Source: Pseudomonas wayambapalatensis
GTDB taxonomy: Bacteria > Pseudomonadota > Gammaproteobacteria > Pseudomonadales > Pseudomonadaceae
DNA length: 64,000 bases
NCBI GenBank assembly: GCA_014268975.2
Contig: CP077096.1
Span: 863,001 to 927,000 of the forward strand
Direction of reading: 5' to 3'
Under the pieces are notes generated by a model. That model ran no database searches and was not told the DNA's origin. It saw only the letters and a list, made by a program, of their open reading frames with translations. Positions 53,385 through 62,952 of the stretch are shown piece after piece. The translations under genes were made by a program, and so were the position numbers. Positions within the stretch are counted from its first letter, which is position 1; every line of letters begins with the position of its first letter.

Positions 53385-56020
53385 GTGGCGTGTTCGATCG
53401 CTGGTTGGGGGGCCAGGCAGCGGTGGCCGAGGCGCCGTTGGTGGTTGGCCTGCAAGTGTGGCTCGACGAGCGGGGCCAGGTGCTGCGTCTGTCCGGACCG
53501 CTGCGCACCCTGCTGGCCATGCCGACCCACCACGCCACACGGGTGCAGGACTACCTGCAGCACCATAGCTGGCTGGTACTCGAAGGCGATCCTGCCGATT
53601 GGCAGGGGCAGCCGTTGGATCTGGATTTTCGTACCGTGCACGGCCATACGCTGCACACTCGCGGTTGGCTGCAGCGTCAGGCCGAGGGCTGGTTGCTGCA
53701 GTTGTTCGATATCGGCGACCTGTTGCGCGCGCATGACCACGAAGCGCAACGCTTGAGCCTGCAGCGCCTGGCTGGCGACATCGGCCGTGCAGTGCGCGAG
53801 TGTGGCGAGGAGCGCCTGGCGCAGGTGACCGGCGAGCAGTTGCGGCGCCTGGTCGAGCACTGGCAGGTCGATTCGGTGCGCCTGATGCTGCTTGAAGCCG
53901 GCGTCTGGCGCAGTCGTGCCGACAGTGGCGATGACTGGCCCTGGGCCGACGACGGGCAGCTGCATCCGTGGCTTGAGAGGTTCGCGCTACGGGGTGAACT
54001 CGATGCGTCCGAGCGTTCCGAGTTGCAAGTCTTGTGCGGCGGTTTGCCGGTGTCGCTGCTGCCCTACCGGCTGGGGCCGGATATCCAGGCCTGCCTGCTG
54101 TGTGTGGCGAGCGGGACGCCGCCTGTGCACGAGGCGCAGGAGTGGCTCTTGCAGGCGTTGCTGGACCCGTTGCTGGCGCGCCTTCGGCAGCGCCAGTTGC
54201 AGCGCAGCGACCAGCACCTCGACGCGCTGCAGCGGCAATTGGGCGCCGGTTGGTGGGAGTGGCCACTGCAGGGGCCGCTGCAGTTGGACCCAGCCTTGGC
54301 GGCCAGTGTCGGCCTGCCACGTGAAATCACCGTCGAGCAATGGCTGGCGCGGGTGCACCCGGCAGATCGCGAGGCCGCGCAACTGGCGCTCGAGCAACTG
54401 CTCGAAGGCCGTGCCCTGAGCCTCAGTCTGCGCCTGCAGGAGCACGCCCCTCAGATCAGCCCACGCTGGCTGCACTGGGTGGGGCAACTGCAGGGTCGCC
54501 AGGTGCGCGGCTTTCTGCTCGACATCAGCGCGCTCAAGGCCCAGGAGCTGCAGGCGGGCGCCGCCCGTGCACGGCTGGAGAACCTGATCGCCAGCTCACC
54601 GGCAGTGATCTACATCCAGCGCTATGCCGAGGGTGCGCTGCACAGCGAGTTCTTCAGTGCCAGCCTGGCGCCGATGCTGGGCTGGCCCAGCGACAGCGAG
54701 CTGGCCCGTCAGCCGGGGTTGGCAGTGCATCCCGATGACCGCAGCCTGTGGCTGGAGCGCACGCGTACGCTGCTGCGCGATGGCCAGGCGCGCTGTCGCT
54801 ATCGCCTGCGCGACCAGGCGGGCGGCTATCACTGGGTACTCGATGAAGCCCGTCTGCTGCGCGACGACCTCGGTCAGCCTGTGGAGGTGGTCGGGCTGTG
54901 GCTGGATGTCAGCGAGGCGACCGAGGCCGCCGAGCGCGTGCGCCACAGCGAGGAGCGCTACCGGGTGCTGGTGGAGGATTCGCCGGCGATGATCTGCCGC
55001 TATCGTCCCGACCTCGAACTGCTGTTCGGTAACCGTCCGCTGGCCGACCATCTGGAGTGTGCGCCGCAGCAGCTTGCCGGCATGAACCTTGGCCAGTGGA
55101 TGTCCGACGCTCAACGCAGCGCGTTCCTGCAGCGTCTGGCAACGCTGACCCCGGAGCGCCCCTTGAGCAATGCAGAAGTCTGCCTGCAACTGCCGGGGCG
55201 GGAAAACGCCTGGTGGGTGTGGGCTGACCGCGGCCTGTTCGACGCGCAGGGGCAGCTCCTGGAAATCCAGGCGGTGGGGCGTGACAACACCGAGGTGCGC
55301 CGCAGCCAGCGCCAGTTGCTGCAGGGTGCGAAGATGGCGACCCTCGGCGAGCTGGCGACCGGGTTGGTGCACGAGATCAACCAGCCGCTGAACGTGATGC
55401 GCATGGCTGTGGCCAATACCTTGAAGCGCCTGGAGAACGGCGCAGCGGACACCGATTACCTGACCGACAAGCTGCACCGTATCGAGGCCCAGGTGGAGCG
55501 GGCGGCGCGGCTGGTGGAGCACATGCGTGTCTATGGCCGTCGCTCTGAACCGGAGCGTCAGGTGTTCGTGGCCTGGGACGCGGTGGAGGGTGCGGTCGCG
55601 TTGCTGGCCGAGGGGCTTCGGGGCAAGGGTGTGGCCGTGCATATCGCGTCGCCCGAGTCGTCGTTGGCGGTGCAGGGGCATCAGGACCAGCTCGAGCAGG
55701 TGTTGATCAACCTGATGATCAATGCCCGCGACGCGTTGCTCGAACGTCAAGCCCTGGCACCGGCCATCCGGGTCAGCCAACAGCAGATCGAGGGGCGCGT
55801 CTGCCTGCGGGTCGAGGACAACGCGGGCGGCATTGATCCGCGCCTGCTCGGACGCATCTTCGAGCCATTCTTCACCACCAAGCCCGCGGGTGTCGGCACG
55901 GGCCTGGGGCTGTCGGTGAGCCATGGCATCGTCGAGGCCATGGGCGGCAGCCTCGAGGCACTCAACGGCCCCGAGGGCGCGTGCTTTTGCATACTGCTGC
56001 CGCTCTACAGCGCCAGTTGA
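53381..56020 (+). CDS. pprA: PprA-like sensor histidine kinase with PAS repeats
   Basis: Kinase partner of PprB. The 879-residue product begins with GTG 53381 overlapping the previous stop. It has no clear membrane helix. Several PAS/PAC-type domains occupy about residues 300-640 (for example [11 protein letters not shown], and [16 protein letters not shown]), then a HisKA box [20 protein letters not shown] (histidine near 664), N-box [13 protein letters not shown] and intact G-boxes ([23 protein letters not shown]). The N-terminal 300 residues are divergent and GAF-like at best. Its 3' end overlaps the tadG-like gene on the other strand by 16 bp. Confidence 0.91.
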   Translation: MSGVFDRWLGGQAAVAEAPLVVGLQVWLDERGQVLRLSGPLRTLLAMPTHHATRVQDYLQHHSWLVLEGDPADWQGQPLDLDFRTVHGHTLHTRGWLQRQAEGWLLQLFDIGDLLRAHDHEAQRLSLQRLAGDIGRAVRECGEERLAQVTGEQLRRLVEHWQVDSVRLMLLEAGVWRSRADSGDDWPWADDGQLHPWLERFALRGELDASERSELQVLCGGLPVSLLPYRLGPDIQACLLCVASGTPPVHEAQEWLLQALLDPLLARLRQRQLQRSDQHLDALQRQLGAGWWEWPLQGPLQLDPALAASVGLPREITVEQWLARVHPADREAAQLALEQLLEGRALSLSLRLQEHAPQISPRWLHWVGQLQGRQVRGFLLDISALKAQELQAGAARARLENLIASSPAVIYIQRYAEGALHSEFFSASLAPMLGWPSDSELARQPGLAVHPDDRSLWLERTRTLLRDGQARCRYRLRDQAGGYHWVLDEARLLRDDLGQPVEVVGLWLDVSEATEAAERVRHSEERYRVLVEDSPAMICRYRPDLELLFGNRPLADHLECAPQQLAGMNLGQWMSDAQRSAFLQRLATLTPERPLSNAEVCLQLPGRENAWWVWADRGLFDAQGQLLEIQAVGRDNTEVRRSQRQLLQGAKMATLGELATGLVHEINQPLNVMRMAVANTLKRLENGAADTDYLTDKLHRIEAQVERAARLVEHMRVYGRRSEPERQVFVAWDAVEGAVALLAEGLRGKGVAVHIASPESSLAVQGHQDQLEQVLINLMINARDALLERQALAPAIRVSQQQIEGRVCLRVEDNAGGIDPRLLGRIFEPFFTTKPAGVGTGLGLSVSHGIVEAMGGSLEALNGPEGACFCILLPLYSAS

Positions 56021-57969
56021 GCACGGCCTGTCGAGCAACTGAGGTTGGCGCCGACCTCGGCGTTGACCAGGTCGATACCCAGCACTTTCAGCAGCACGTT
56101 CAGCAAGGGGTCGAGCAGCGGGCTGAGCAGGCCTTTGATCAGCGGCTCGAGTATCGCCTTGACGCCATCGAGCACCCCACCCACCAGCACCAGCACCTGG
56201 CCCAGGCCGCTGTTGTTGGCGGTGGGCCGGTAGGCCTCCAGTTGAATGCCCAGCAGGGTGTCGCTGAGGCTGCCGACCACGTTGTCATTGGCGGTTCTCA
56301 TGGGCAGGTAGGCAGGCTTGAGGCCGATGTTCGGCGGCACGCTGGTAGGGGCCTGGAAGGTCAGTGCGCGCTCCTGGGCGCCGCTGCCCAGCACCTTGCT
56401 GTCCACACGCAGGCCGATGCCGCCGCCGACGAAGGGGATGCGCTCCTCGCATTTGCCGAGCGGCAGGATCAACAGCCGGGTGCAGCGCTTGGTGCCGATG
56501 TCGATCAGCGGCAGCGCCTTCACGGCGGTGGTGCCGTTGGTGAAGAACTCGTCCGGGGAAGCGAACTGGCCCACCGCGATCTTGACCGCCGAGCTCTGGT
56601 TGCGGGTGGTCAGGCGCTTGGGTGAGCAACTGAAGGTATCGGGGGCTGCAGGATTGAGGCGGGTGCTGGCTTCGGCGACTTCCAGGCCGATGTCCAGGTG
56701 CAGCTTGCCGGGCACCAGGACGATATCGCTGACCGTACAGGGCACGCCGAGCAGGCAGAGCACTGATTGCACGGTGGCGGCGAGGTTCAGGCTGAGCAGG
56801 TTGTTGATCACGTTGGTCAGCGGTGCGGCGAGGTCGAGCACGGCGTTGACCAGGCCGAAGATGCCATCGAGCAAGGGCAGGTCGAGGGAGATCATCGCCC
56901 GCACCTGGGCAGTGTGTACGCGCAGCTCGTCGGTACGCGGGTCGCCGACCGAGGAGATCTGCTGCGGTTCGATGACCTTCAGGCGCACCCGTCCGTTGAC
57001 CAGGCCGAGCACGTTGAGCGGCAGGTCGACGTTGGCGGCGCTTTCGCTGGCGGCCAGCTGGATCACGCCTTGGACCAGTTGCAGCAACTGGATGCTGGCA
57101 TCCAGGCCAGCCTGGGCGGTGCCGTTCTGGATGTCGAGGATATCGCCCAGGCGCACCAGCGTGCCGTTGCCGGCCCCCAGGGCGACCTTGCCCAGGTTGG
57201 TCACCACCTCCAGCGCCGCGCCGCTTTGTTGCAACACCTTGACCGCCGCCTGCAGCAGTTGGGTGGCGGTGGCGTTGGCGTTCAGCAGCTGCTTGTAGTC
57301 GCCAACCGTGAGATTGAGGTCGACTGCCAATTGGTCGAGGTAGCTGAGCAGCTTGATGTCGGTGGCGGCGATGCCTTGCCAACCGGCAAGGTCCAGTTGC
57401 ACGCCACCGCCGAGGGCGCCAAGCAGGGCATTGAGCAACACCGACTGACGCGAATCGACCGTGGCAAGAGTGGTGCGGATACTCAGCATTGCCTGCGGCG
57501 GCAGCGGCGCTGAAGCGACAGCGTGGGCTTGCAGGGTGGTGGTCAGCGGCACGCCATTGCCCTGGATCAGGGCATACACCCCCGCCGCGACGCTGGTGGT
57601 GACGGTGTTGCTGACATCGACCCGGATCGCTTCGTTGCGGTTGTCGTCGCGGGTGAAGCTGCGCAGGCTGTTGGCGCCGGTCTGCACGTAGCCGCAAGTG
57701 GCCTGCAGTGGGTTGCCAGGGGCGTGTCCGTTGCGGGTGGCAGCAGTGCGGGCGATCGCAGTGGCCTGTGGGCCGGTGCCGATGCACACGGCGAACTGCC
57801 CGGCGGCTTCCAGCGCCGCCATGTCGGCGATGCGCTGCAGCTTGCGTTGTTCGAGGTAGAGCCGCCCACTGTCGATTGCCAGCAGCAGGAACAGCAGGGC
57901 CATTCCGAGGGTGATCACGGCCATCAGGCCGATCGCGCCGCGTTGGCGCGCAGCGGAAGAGGAAACCAC
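56005..57969 (-). CDS. TadG-like minor pilus protein
   Basis: 654-residue protein with an N-terminal TadG/Flp-related segment ([20 protein letters not shown]) and ALEAAG shortly after ([18 protein letters not shown]), the usual start of TadG-like proteins. A long extracytoplasmic region follows with many Leu/Val/Asn-rich strands and several paired cysteines ([17 protein letters not shown] region near the C-terminus is cysteine-containing). GTG 57969 fits an AAAGGA site with 6 bp spacing better than GTG 57975. In PAO1 tadG lies between PA4298 and pprB, so the gene appears moved and inverted here. Confidence 0.82.
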   Translation of the reverse strand: MVSSSAARQRGAIGLMAVITLGMALLFLLLAIDSGRLYLEQRKLQRIADMAALEAAGQFAVCIGTGPQATAIARTAATRNGHAPGNPLQATCGYVQTGANSLRSFTRDDNRNEAIRVDVSNTVTTSVAAGVYALIQGNGVPLTTTLQAHAVASAPLPPQAMLSIRTTLATVDSRQSVLLNALLGALGGGVQLDLAGWQGIAATDIKLLSYLDQLAVDLNLTVGDYKQLLNANATATQLLQAAVKVLQQSGAALEVVTNLGKVALGAGNGTLVRLGDILDIQNGTAQAGLDASIQLLQLVQGVIQLAASESAANVDLPLNVLGLVNGRVRLKVIEPQQISSVGDPRTDELRVHTAQVRAMISLDLPLLDGIFGLVNAVLDLAAPLTNVINNLLSLNLAATVQSVLCLLGVPCTVSDIVLVPGKLHLDIGLEVAEASTRLNPAAPDTFSCSPKRLTTRNQSSAVKIAVGQFASPDEFFTNGTTAVKALPLIDIGTKRCTRLLILPLGKCEERIPFVGGGIGLRVDSKVLGSGAQERALTFQAPTSVPPNIGLKPAYLPMRTANDNVVGSLSDTLLGIQLEAYRPTANNSGLGQVLVLVGGVLDGVKAILEPLIKGLLSPLLDPLLNVLLKVLGIDLVNAEVGANLSCSTGRAQLAL

Positions 57970-58072
57970 GGGCACTCCTTTGCAGGCCGAAGGCCGGCAT
58001 CGCGATTGCGATTACAGGAGTGTAGTCAGGGTGATGGCATCTTGCCTTTTCTCAGCCTTCACGCCGCCCGGT

Positions 58073-58172
58073 TGTAGGAGCGGGCTTGCCCGCGAAAAAA
58101 ACACCGCGCTGCTTGGCATAGGCTGCGCCCGTGTTCGCGGGCAAGTCGCAGCGGCGAACCGCCGCTCCTACA
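58073..58172. repeat. REP pair downstream of the TadG gene region
   Basis: TGTAGGAGCGGGCTTGCCCG plus CGAA (58073-58096) faces an inverted, longer copy (58134-58172) starting TTCGCGGGCAAGTCGCAGCG and ending CCGCTCCTACA. The second copy contains the AAGTCGCAGCGGCGAA variant core also found at 912-958. It lies between the tadG start and the DUF4136 genes. Confidence 0.85.
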
Positions 58173-58187
58173 AATAGGGGTTGGGTC

Positions 58188-58748
58188 TCAACGCGGTGGG
58201 TAGTTGCTCATCACCTGGGTCACTGTCTTCTGGATCGCGGCGTTGCGCTCCTGCGGGCTCGGCGGGTAGTTGTTCATGACCTGTTCGGCGCTGCCGCGCC
58301 AGACCAGCTTGCCGTCCCGGCCATCGAACAGGTCCACCTGGATGGTCGCCACCTTGTAGTCGACGCTGCGGGTCTCGTTGTACATCGGCCCGCCCCAGTA
58401 GCCTCCCCAATAGCCGCCCCAGGCACCGCCGTAGTTGGTGGTGATCTGTTGCTGGCGGTCTTCGACGATCAGGTAGGCACGCACCCTGACATCCGCCCGG
58501 GCCGTGCCCTGGGCCGGGCGCAGGCCGCGCTGGTCGAGCTGGTCGGCCACAGCCTGGCGGATGCGCTGCTCGGTGAGGTCGCTCTTGATCCGCGGATCGT
58601 CCGGGCGATATTGCAGCGCCGGTTCCTGCCAGGCCCAGCTGCGGTAGGCGGCGAAGTCGCGGCTGGCATCGAAATCCTGGGTGACGTTGTTGCTGGAGCA
58701 GGCGGCGACCAGCAGCGCGAAGGACAGCAGAACGAGACGGCGCAACAT
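58188..58748 (-). CDS. DUF4136-family lipoprotein, second of a tandem pair
   Basis: 186-residue lipoprotein with lipobox LVAAC. The core has FAAYRSWAWQEP, DQRGLRPAQG, and a C-terminal ERNAAIQKTVTQVMSNYPPR typical of DUF4136 proteins. A glycine/tryptophan/tyrosine-rich loop (YGGAWGGYWGGYWGG) is inserted in the middle. It is 18 bp downstream of a paralogue on the same strand and probably shares its transcript. Function unknown; an outer-membrane or periplasmic role is likely. Confidence 0.85.
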   Translation of the reverse strand: MLRRLVLLSFALLVAACSSNNVTQDFDASRDFAAYRSWAWQEPALQYRPDDPRIKSDLTEQRIRQAVADQLDQRGLRPAQGTARADVRVRAYLIVEDRQQQITTNYGGAWGGYWGGYWGGPMYNETRSVDYKVATIQVDLFDGRDGKLVWRGSAEQVMNNYPPSPQERNAAIQKTVTQVMSNYPPR

Positions 58749-58766
58749 GATGATTCTCCTGACGCG

Positions 58767-59399
58767 TTAACTGGGAGGGTAGCCACTGAGGGCCTTGCGC
58801 ACCGACTCGCGCAGGGCGTTTTCACGGTCGCGCGGCGAGCCCTTGTCGCTGCCGCTTTCGGCACTGGCACTCCACACCGGCTGGCCGTTGCGGGCATCGA
58901 ACAGGTCGATGCGCACCACCATCACCTCGACTTCGTAGGTGCGCACGATCGGTACGCTGCCGTAGGCGCCATAGCCGTTGCGGTAGCCGCCATAGCCGAT
59001 ACCGCCGTAGGGGGCGGGGCCGTAGTAGGGGTCGTAGTCGTAATCGCGGACCTGGCGCAGGCGGCGTTCCAGGCGCAGGTTGGCGCTGACCAGCAGGTCG
59101 CCGCTGGCGCCGCGTGCCGGGCGCAGGCCGTGCTGGTCGAGCGCACCGCTGATGGCATCGGCCAGTTGCGCAGGGTCGGCATTGGCGCTGCCGCTGGGTA
59201 ACTGGCCGTTGCGCCAGCTCCAGCTGCGGTAGCGGCCATAGTCGCGAGGCGCGGCCGGGTAGGCGCTGGCGTCGAATGTGGTCGCGGCCTGGGGCGGAGC
59301 CGGTGGCAGTGGCCGGGAACTGGCGACATAGGGATTGCTGCTCTGGCACGCCGCCAGGGCGAAGGGGAGCAAGGCCAGGCACAACAGACGGTACGGCAT
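58767..59399 (-). CDS. DUF4136-family lipoprotein, first of a tandem pair
   Basis: 210-residue lipoprotein (lipobox LAAC) with a proline-rich linker, then [24 protein letters not shown] and a C-terminus [18 protein letters not shown] that matches its neighbour. Its central insert is tyrosine/glycine/proline-rich ([19 protein letters not shown]), so the two paralogues differ mainly in these loops. Follows cmoM by 22 bp on the same strand. Confidence 0.85.
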   Translation of the reverse strand: MPYRLLCLALLPFALAACQSSNPYVASSRPLPPAPPQAATTFDASAYPAAPRDYGRYRSWSWRNGQLPSGSANADPAQLADAISGALDQHGLRPARGASGDLLVSANLRLERRLRQVRDYDYDPYYGPAPYGGIGYGGYRNGYGAYGSVPIVRTYEVEVMVVRIDLFDARNGQPVWSASAESGSDKGSPRDRENALRESVRKALSGYPPS

Positions 59400-59421
59400 G
59401 TATTCCTCCCGGCAGGCGAGA

Positions 59422-60171
59422 TCAGCGTGGGCGACAGGTCCAGTGCAGGTAACGGCCGAGCCCGGCGAAGCTTGGGTGACGGCGGTGGGCCAGTTCCATT
59501 TCCAGCAGGTCGAGCAGTTCGGCCTTGTCCTGGAACTCCTTGGGCATGTAGTCGTGGAACACTCTCACGCCACTCTCGCTTTCGACCTGCCACAAGGGTT
59601 CAAGTTGCGCTCGCAGTTCTCGCGGATCAAGGGGTTTTTGCGGGGTGAGACTCTGTTTTTCCCCGGCCAGACGGTCGCTGCGCAGCTTGCGGAAGTGACC
59701 CTTGAGCAAGTTGCGGTAGACCAGCGCGTCGCGGTTGTAGAACGCCAGCGACAGCCAGCCACCCGGCGCGGTCAGTTGGTGCAGCACCGGCAGGATGCTG
59801 TGCGGTTCGGCCAGCCATTCGAGCACCGCGTGGCACAGCACCACATCGAAGGGCTCGGTGAGCTGACCGAGCAGGTCCTGCCAGGGGGCCTGGATGAAGG
59901 TGGCGGGTTGGTTGGCCTCGGCGAAGCGCGCGCGGGCGCCGTCGAGCATCGGCGCTGCGGGCTCGGCCAGGGTCACCTGGTGCCCGCGCTGCGCCAGCCA
60001 CAACGCCATGTGTCCCAGGCCTGCGCCAATGTCGAGGATGCGCAGGGGGCGGTCGGGCAGGCTTTCGGCCAGGTCGGCCTGCAACACCGCCAGGCGGATC
60101 GCGCCTTTGGCCCCGCCGTAGATCTTCTCGGCGAAGCGGCTGGCCAGCTCATCGAAATGACGGTCGTTCAT
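59422..60171 (-). CDS. cmoM: tRNA 5-carboxymethoxyuridine methyltransferase
   Basis: SAM-dependent methylation of cmo5U34 to mcmo5U in wobble tRNAs. The 249-residue product aligns by eye with E. coli CmoM (SmtA): [19 protein letters not shown] at the start, motif [31 protein letters not shown], and the end [18 protein letters not shown] 60171 overlaps the stop of the upstream MazG-like gene in an ATGA pattern. Confidence 0.93.
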   Translation of the reverse strand: MNDRHFDELASRFAEKIYGGAKGAIRLAVLQADLAESLPDRPLRILDIGAGLGHMALWLAQRGHQVTLAEPAAPMLDGARARFAEANQPATFIQAPWQDLLGQLTEPFDVVLCHAVLEWLAEPHSILPVLHQLTAPGGWLSLAFYNRDALVYRNLLKGHFRKLRSDRLAGEKQSLTPQKPLDPRELRAQLEPLWQVESESGVRVFHDYMPKEFQDKAELLDLLEMELAHRRHPSFAGLGRYLHWTCRPR

Positions 60172-60473
60172 CGGGCGAAGCGCCTCTCGCTGTCGGCGAG
60201 CTTGGCCCGCACCACGCTTTCCATGTCCAGCCCCAGCTCGCTGCACAGCAGCAACAGATAGAGCACCACATCGCCGACTTCCTGGCCGGCGTGGGCGAGC
60301 TGCTCGGGGGCAAGCTGGCGTGACTGGTCTTCGCTCAGCCACTGGAAGATTTCCACCAGCTCGGCCATCTCGACGCTGGCGGCCATGGCCAGGTTCTTAG
60401 GGCTGTGGAAGCCGCGCCAGTCGTTGTTGTCGCGGATCTGGTGCAGGCGATCGGTCAGTTCTTGCAGGTTCAT
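60168..60473 (-). CDS. MazG-like nucleotide pyrophosphohydrolase
   Basis: 101-residue all-helical NTP-pyrophosphatase of the MazG/RS21-C6 group. The metal-binding acidic pattern is visible: SVEMAELVEIFQWLSED (E-x2-E) and EVGDVVLYLLLLC (E-x3-D). Such enzymes remove non-canonical dNTPs or dCTP; the exact substrate is not shown. It is translationally coupled to cmoM. Confidence 0.91.
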   Translation of the reverse strand: MNLQELTDRLHQIRDNNDWRGFHSPKNLAMAASVEMAELVEIFQWLSEDQSRQLAPEQLAHAGQEVGDVVLYLLLLCSELGLDMESVVRAKLADSERRFAR

Positions 60474-60583
60474 CGAGGGCTCTCCTTCTGGCGCATAGCT
60501 TCAGGTGCGCCAGGGAGCAAATCAAGTGAATTGGAGGCCATTGTTGGGGGCCAAGGGGGAGGGCTCAGCGCGCGCTTGACCGG

Positions 60584-61441
60584 TTACAGGGCGCTCCATT
60601 TGCCGGTCATGTGCAGCAGGCCCCCGTGTCCCGTCAGATTGAGTTGCCCTTGTGGCCCTGCGGCACTTGCGCCGAGCACCACCTCCGACGGCAGGCGCAC
60701 CGGCTTGTGGAAATCCACCGCGAACCCATAACCCGCCACCGGCAGATGCCCGCGCAGCGCCGCCAGCGCCATGGCCTTGTTCCACATGCCATGGGCAATG
60801 GCCTTGGGGAAACCGAACAGCCGGGCACTCGCCGCGCTCAGGTGGATGGGGTTGTAGTCGCCGCAGACCTTGGCGTAGCGTCGGCCGATATCGCTGTCGG
60901 CGTACCAGCGCGTCACTTCCGGCGCTTCGCTGGTCGGCTCATCGTTGCTCTGGTGCGTTTCGCCTTCGAGCTTCAGCCCTCGCACTAGCATGCGGCTGGT
61001 TTCGCGCCAGAGCAGCCCCAGCCCGTCGTGGGCCTCGGTGATCAGGTCGAAGGTGCCACCCTTTGCATGTGCCTGCAGGTTGTCGGCATGCACGGCAAAG
61101 CGCAGGCCCTCGATGGCGCCCAGTGGGCGCAGCACCTGGATCTCGTTGTGCAGGTGTACCAGCCCGAGTAGCGGGAAGGGAAAGTCGCTGGCGGTCAGCA
61201 GCTGCAATTGCAGGTTGAACGCGACCACGTGCGGATAGGTAGGCGGCAGGCGACCCTCGTCGCTGAAGTGGCACAGGCGACGATAAGCCGCAAGGTTCGT
61301 TGGGTCGAGCCGCAGGAAGCAGCGCAGGCCACCTGTGGGCAGGCGGTCGCCACTGATCTTGCGCTTGCCGAGCGCTCGCAGATAAAGCCTGGTGCGGTTA
61401 TCGGGGGAGTGCAGGTCCTGCCATGTCCGGTTCATGTTCAT
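60584..61441 (-). CDS. MaoC-like (R)-hydratase
   Basis: 285-residue double-hotdog protein of the MaoC family. The hydratase motif YAKVCGDYNPIHLSAASARL (D-x3-N-P-x-H) is intact in the second half. The first half is a diverged, probably inactive hotdog that would shape the acyl pocket. ATG 61441 overlaps the stop of the ketoacyl reductase by four bases, so the pair probably act on the same acyl chain. With the divergent thiolase it resembles a short fatty-acyl modification set. Confidence 0.91.
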   Translation of the reverse strand: MNMNRTWQDLHSPDNRTRLYLRALGKRKISGDRLPTGGLRCFLRLDPTNLAAYRRLCHFSDEGRLPPTYPHVVAFNLQLQLLTASDFPFPLLGLVHLHNEIQVLRPLGAIEGLRFAVHADNLQAHAKGGTFDLITEAHDGLGLLWRETSRMLVRGLKLEGETHQSNDEPTSEAPEVTRWYADSDIGRRYAKVCGDYNPIHLSAASARLFGFPKAIAHGMWNKAMALAALRGHLPVAGYGFAVDFHKPVRLPSEVVLGASAAGPQGQLNLTGHGGLLHMTGKWSAL

Positions 61442-62790
61442 GCCCCCATCAGTGCTTGCCCGCAGACGCGCAGGTACTGGCCGCTGACCGCACCAGTGCC
61501 GGGCTGGGCGAGCCAGGCGACAGCCTCGGCGACGTCTTGTGGGCGCCCACCCTGGCCCAATGAACTCAGGCGGCGGCCGGCCTCGCGCAGACCCATGGGC
61601 ATGGCGGCGGTCATGTGGGTTTCGATGAAACCGGGGGCCACGGCATTGATGCTGGCGCCCTGTTCGGCAAGCCTCGGCGCCCAGGCCTGGGCGAAGCCGA
61701 TCAGGCCGGCCTTGCTCGCGGCGTAGTTGGCCTGGCCACGGTTACCGGCGATGCCACTGACCGAGGCGAGCAGCACGATGCGCGCATTGTCGTGCAACTG
61801 GCCGGCGTCGAGCAGGGCCTGGGTCAGCACTTGAGGGGCCTTGAGGTTGACGGCCATGACCGCGTCCCAGTACTCCGGAGTCATGTTGGCGAGGGTCTTG
61901 TCGCGGGTGATACCGGCATTGTGCACGACGATGTCGATGCCCGTCGGCAGGCCTTCCAGCAATTGGGTCGCGGCGTCGCTGGCGCAGATATCCAGCGCCA
62001 GGGCCTGGCCGCCAATACGTGCGGCAAGGGCATCGAGGTCTTTCCGTGCCGGCGGCACGTCCAGCAGGACCACCTCGGCGCCGTCACGGGCCAGGGTCTC
62101 GGCGATGGACGCACCGATGCCACGGGCGGCGCCGGTGACCAGCGCACGCTTGCCGGCCAGGGGCCGAGTCCAGTCCTGTACCTGGCTTGTACAGGCTTCG
62201 AGGCGCAGGACCTGCCCGGACACGAACGCGCTCTTGGGTGAAAGGAAGAAGCGCAGCGCACCTTCGAGCTGATCCTCCGCGCCGGAAGCGACATACAGCA
62301 ATTGGGCCGTTGCGCCGTTGCGCAGCTCCTTGGCCAGCGAGCGGCTGAAGCCTTCGAGGGCACGCTGGGCGACGCTGGCCTGGGGCGCTTCGACCTGTTC
62401 GGGAGGGCGTCCGAGGATCACTACATGGGCGCAGGGCGCCAAGCTGCGCAGCAGCGGCTGGAAGAATTCGCGCAACTGCCGAAGCTCATCGCTGTCGGAC
62501 AGATGACTGGCATCGAACACCACTGCCTTGAGTTTCGGGCCGAGCCCGGCGACCCAGGCGGGGGCTGCGAGGTTTTCGCCAGCAAAGCTGTAGCACTCGT
62601 CGGTGAGTGCCGGGGCGATGGCTTCGACCTTGCGCACCAGCGGCCCGCCGCCCAGCACCAGTGCGCCTTCGATCGGGCGCAGGCGCCCGGCCTGCCAGCG
62701 CTCCAGCGGCGCCGGACGCGGCAGGCCGAGGGCGTCGACCAGGCGGCGGCCGAGGTTGGAGTTGGCAAAGCCGAGATAGCGGTCGCTCAT
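61438..62790 (-). CDS. Two-domain 3-oxoacyl-ACP reductase (FabG-like)
   Basis: 450-residue short-chain dehydrogenase larger than ordinary FabG (about 245). The C-terminal half is a full SDR: TGAARGIGASIAE nucleotide motif, NAGITRDKTL, catalytic serine in LLASVSGIAG and YAASKAG (Y-x3-K). The N-terminal 200 residues look like a second, degenerate Rossmann domain lacking these motifs. This is the high-molecular-weight FabG architecture. ATG 62790 is preferred to in-frame upstream starts. Overlaps the MaoC start. Confidence 0.9.
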   Translation of the reverse strand: MSDRYLGFANSNLGRRLVDALGLPRPAPLERWQAGRLRPIEGALVLGGGPLVRKVEAIAPALTDECYSFAGENLAAPAWVAGLGPKLKAVVFDASHLSDSDELRQLREFFQPLLRSLAPCAHVVILGRPPEQVEAPQASVAQRALEGFSRSLAKELRNGATAQLLYVASGAEDQLEGALRFFLSPKSAFVSGQVLRLEACTSQVQDWTRPLAGKRALVTGAARGIGASIAETLARDGAEVVLLDVPPARKDLDALAARIGGQALALDICASDAATQLLEGLPTGIDIVVHNAGITRDKTLANMTPEYWDAVMAVNLKAPQVLTQALLDAGQLHDNARIVLLASVSGIAGNRGQANYAASKAGLIGFAQAWAPRLAEQGASINAVAPGFIETHMTAAMPMGLREAGRRLSSLGQGGRPQDVAEAVAWLAQPGTGAVSGQYLRVCGQALMGA

Positions 62791-62868
62791 GGTGCGGGTC
62801 TCCCTTAAGGCAAGCATGCAAGTGTGGACCATGTTTGTGGCAAGGTCGTTCGAATGTGGCAAAAACGC

Positions 62869-62915
62869 CTAGGCTGTAGCCAACCTAGCCGAAGTGACGG
62901 GCTTTGAGACCGTCA
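62869..62915. promoter_or_regulatory. Two inverted repeats in the divergent reductase/thiolase region
   Basis: CTAGG (62869-62873) / CCTAG (62884-62888) and TGACGG (62895-62900) / CCGTCA (62910-62915), side by side in the 162 bp between divergent starts. The second, with a 9-base spacer, has the form of a dimeric regulator operator. No regulator gene is inside the window. Confidence 0.4.
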
Positions 62916-62952
62916 TCCAATCGGATCAAATTGTTTCAGGAGGAATCAGCGC

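Noticed and set aside
53381..53400. Frameshift between the TadE/F-like gene and pprA
   Set aside because: The 4 bp overlap with a GTG start is a normal coupled arrangement, and both products are complete.
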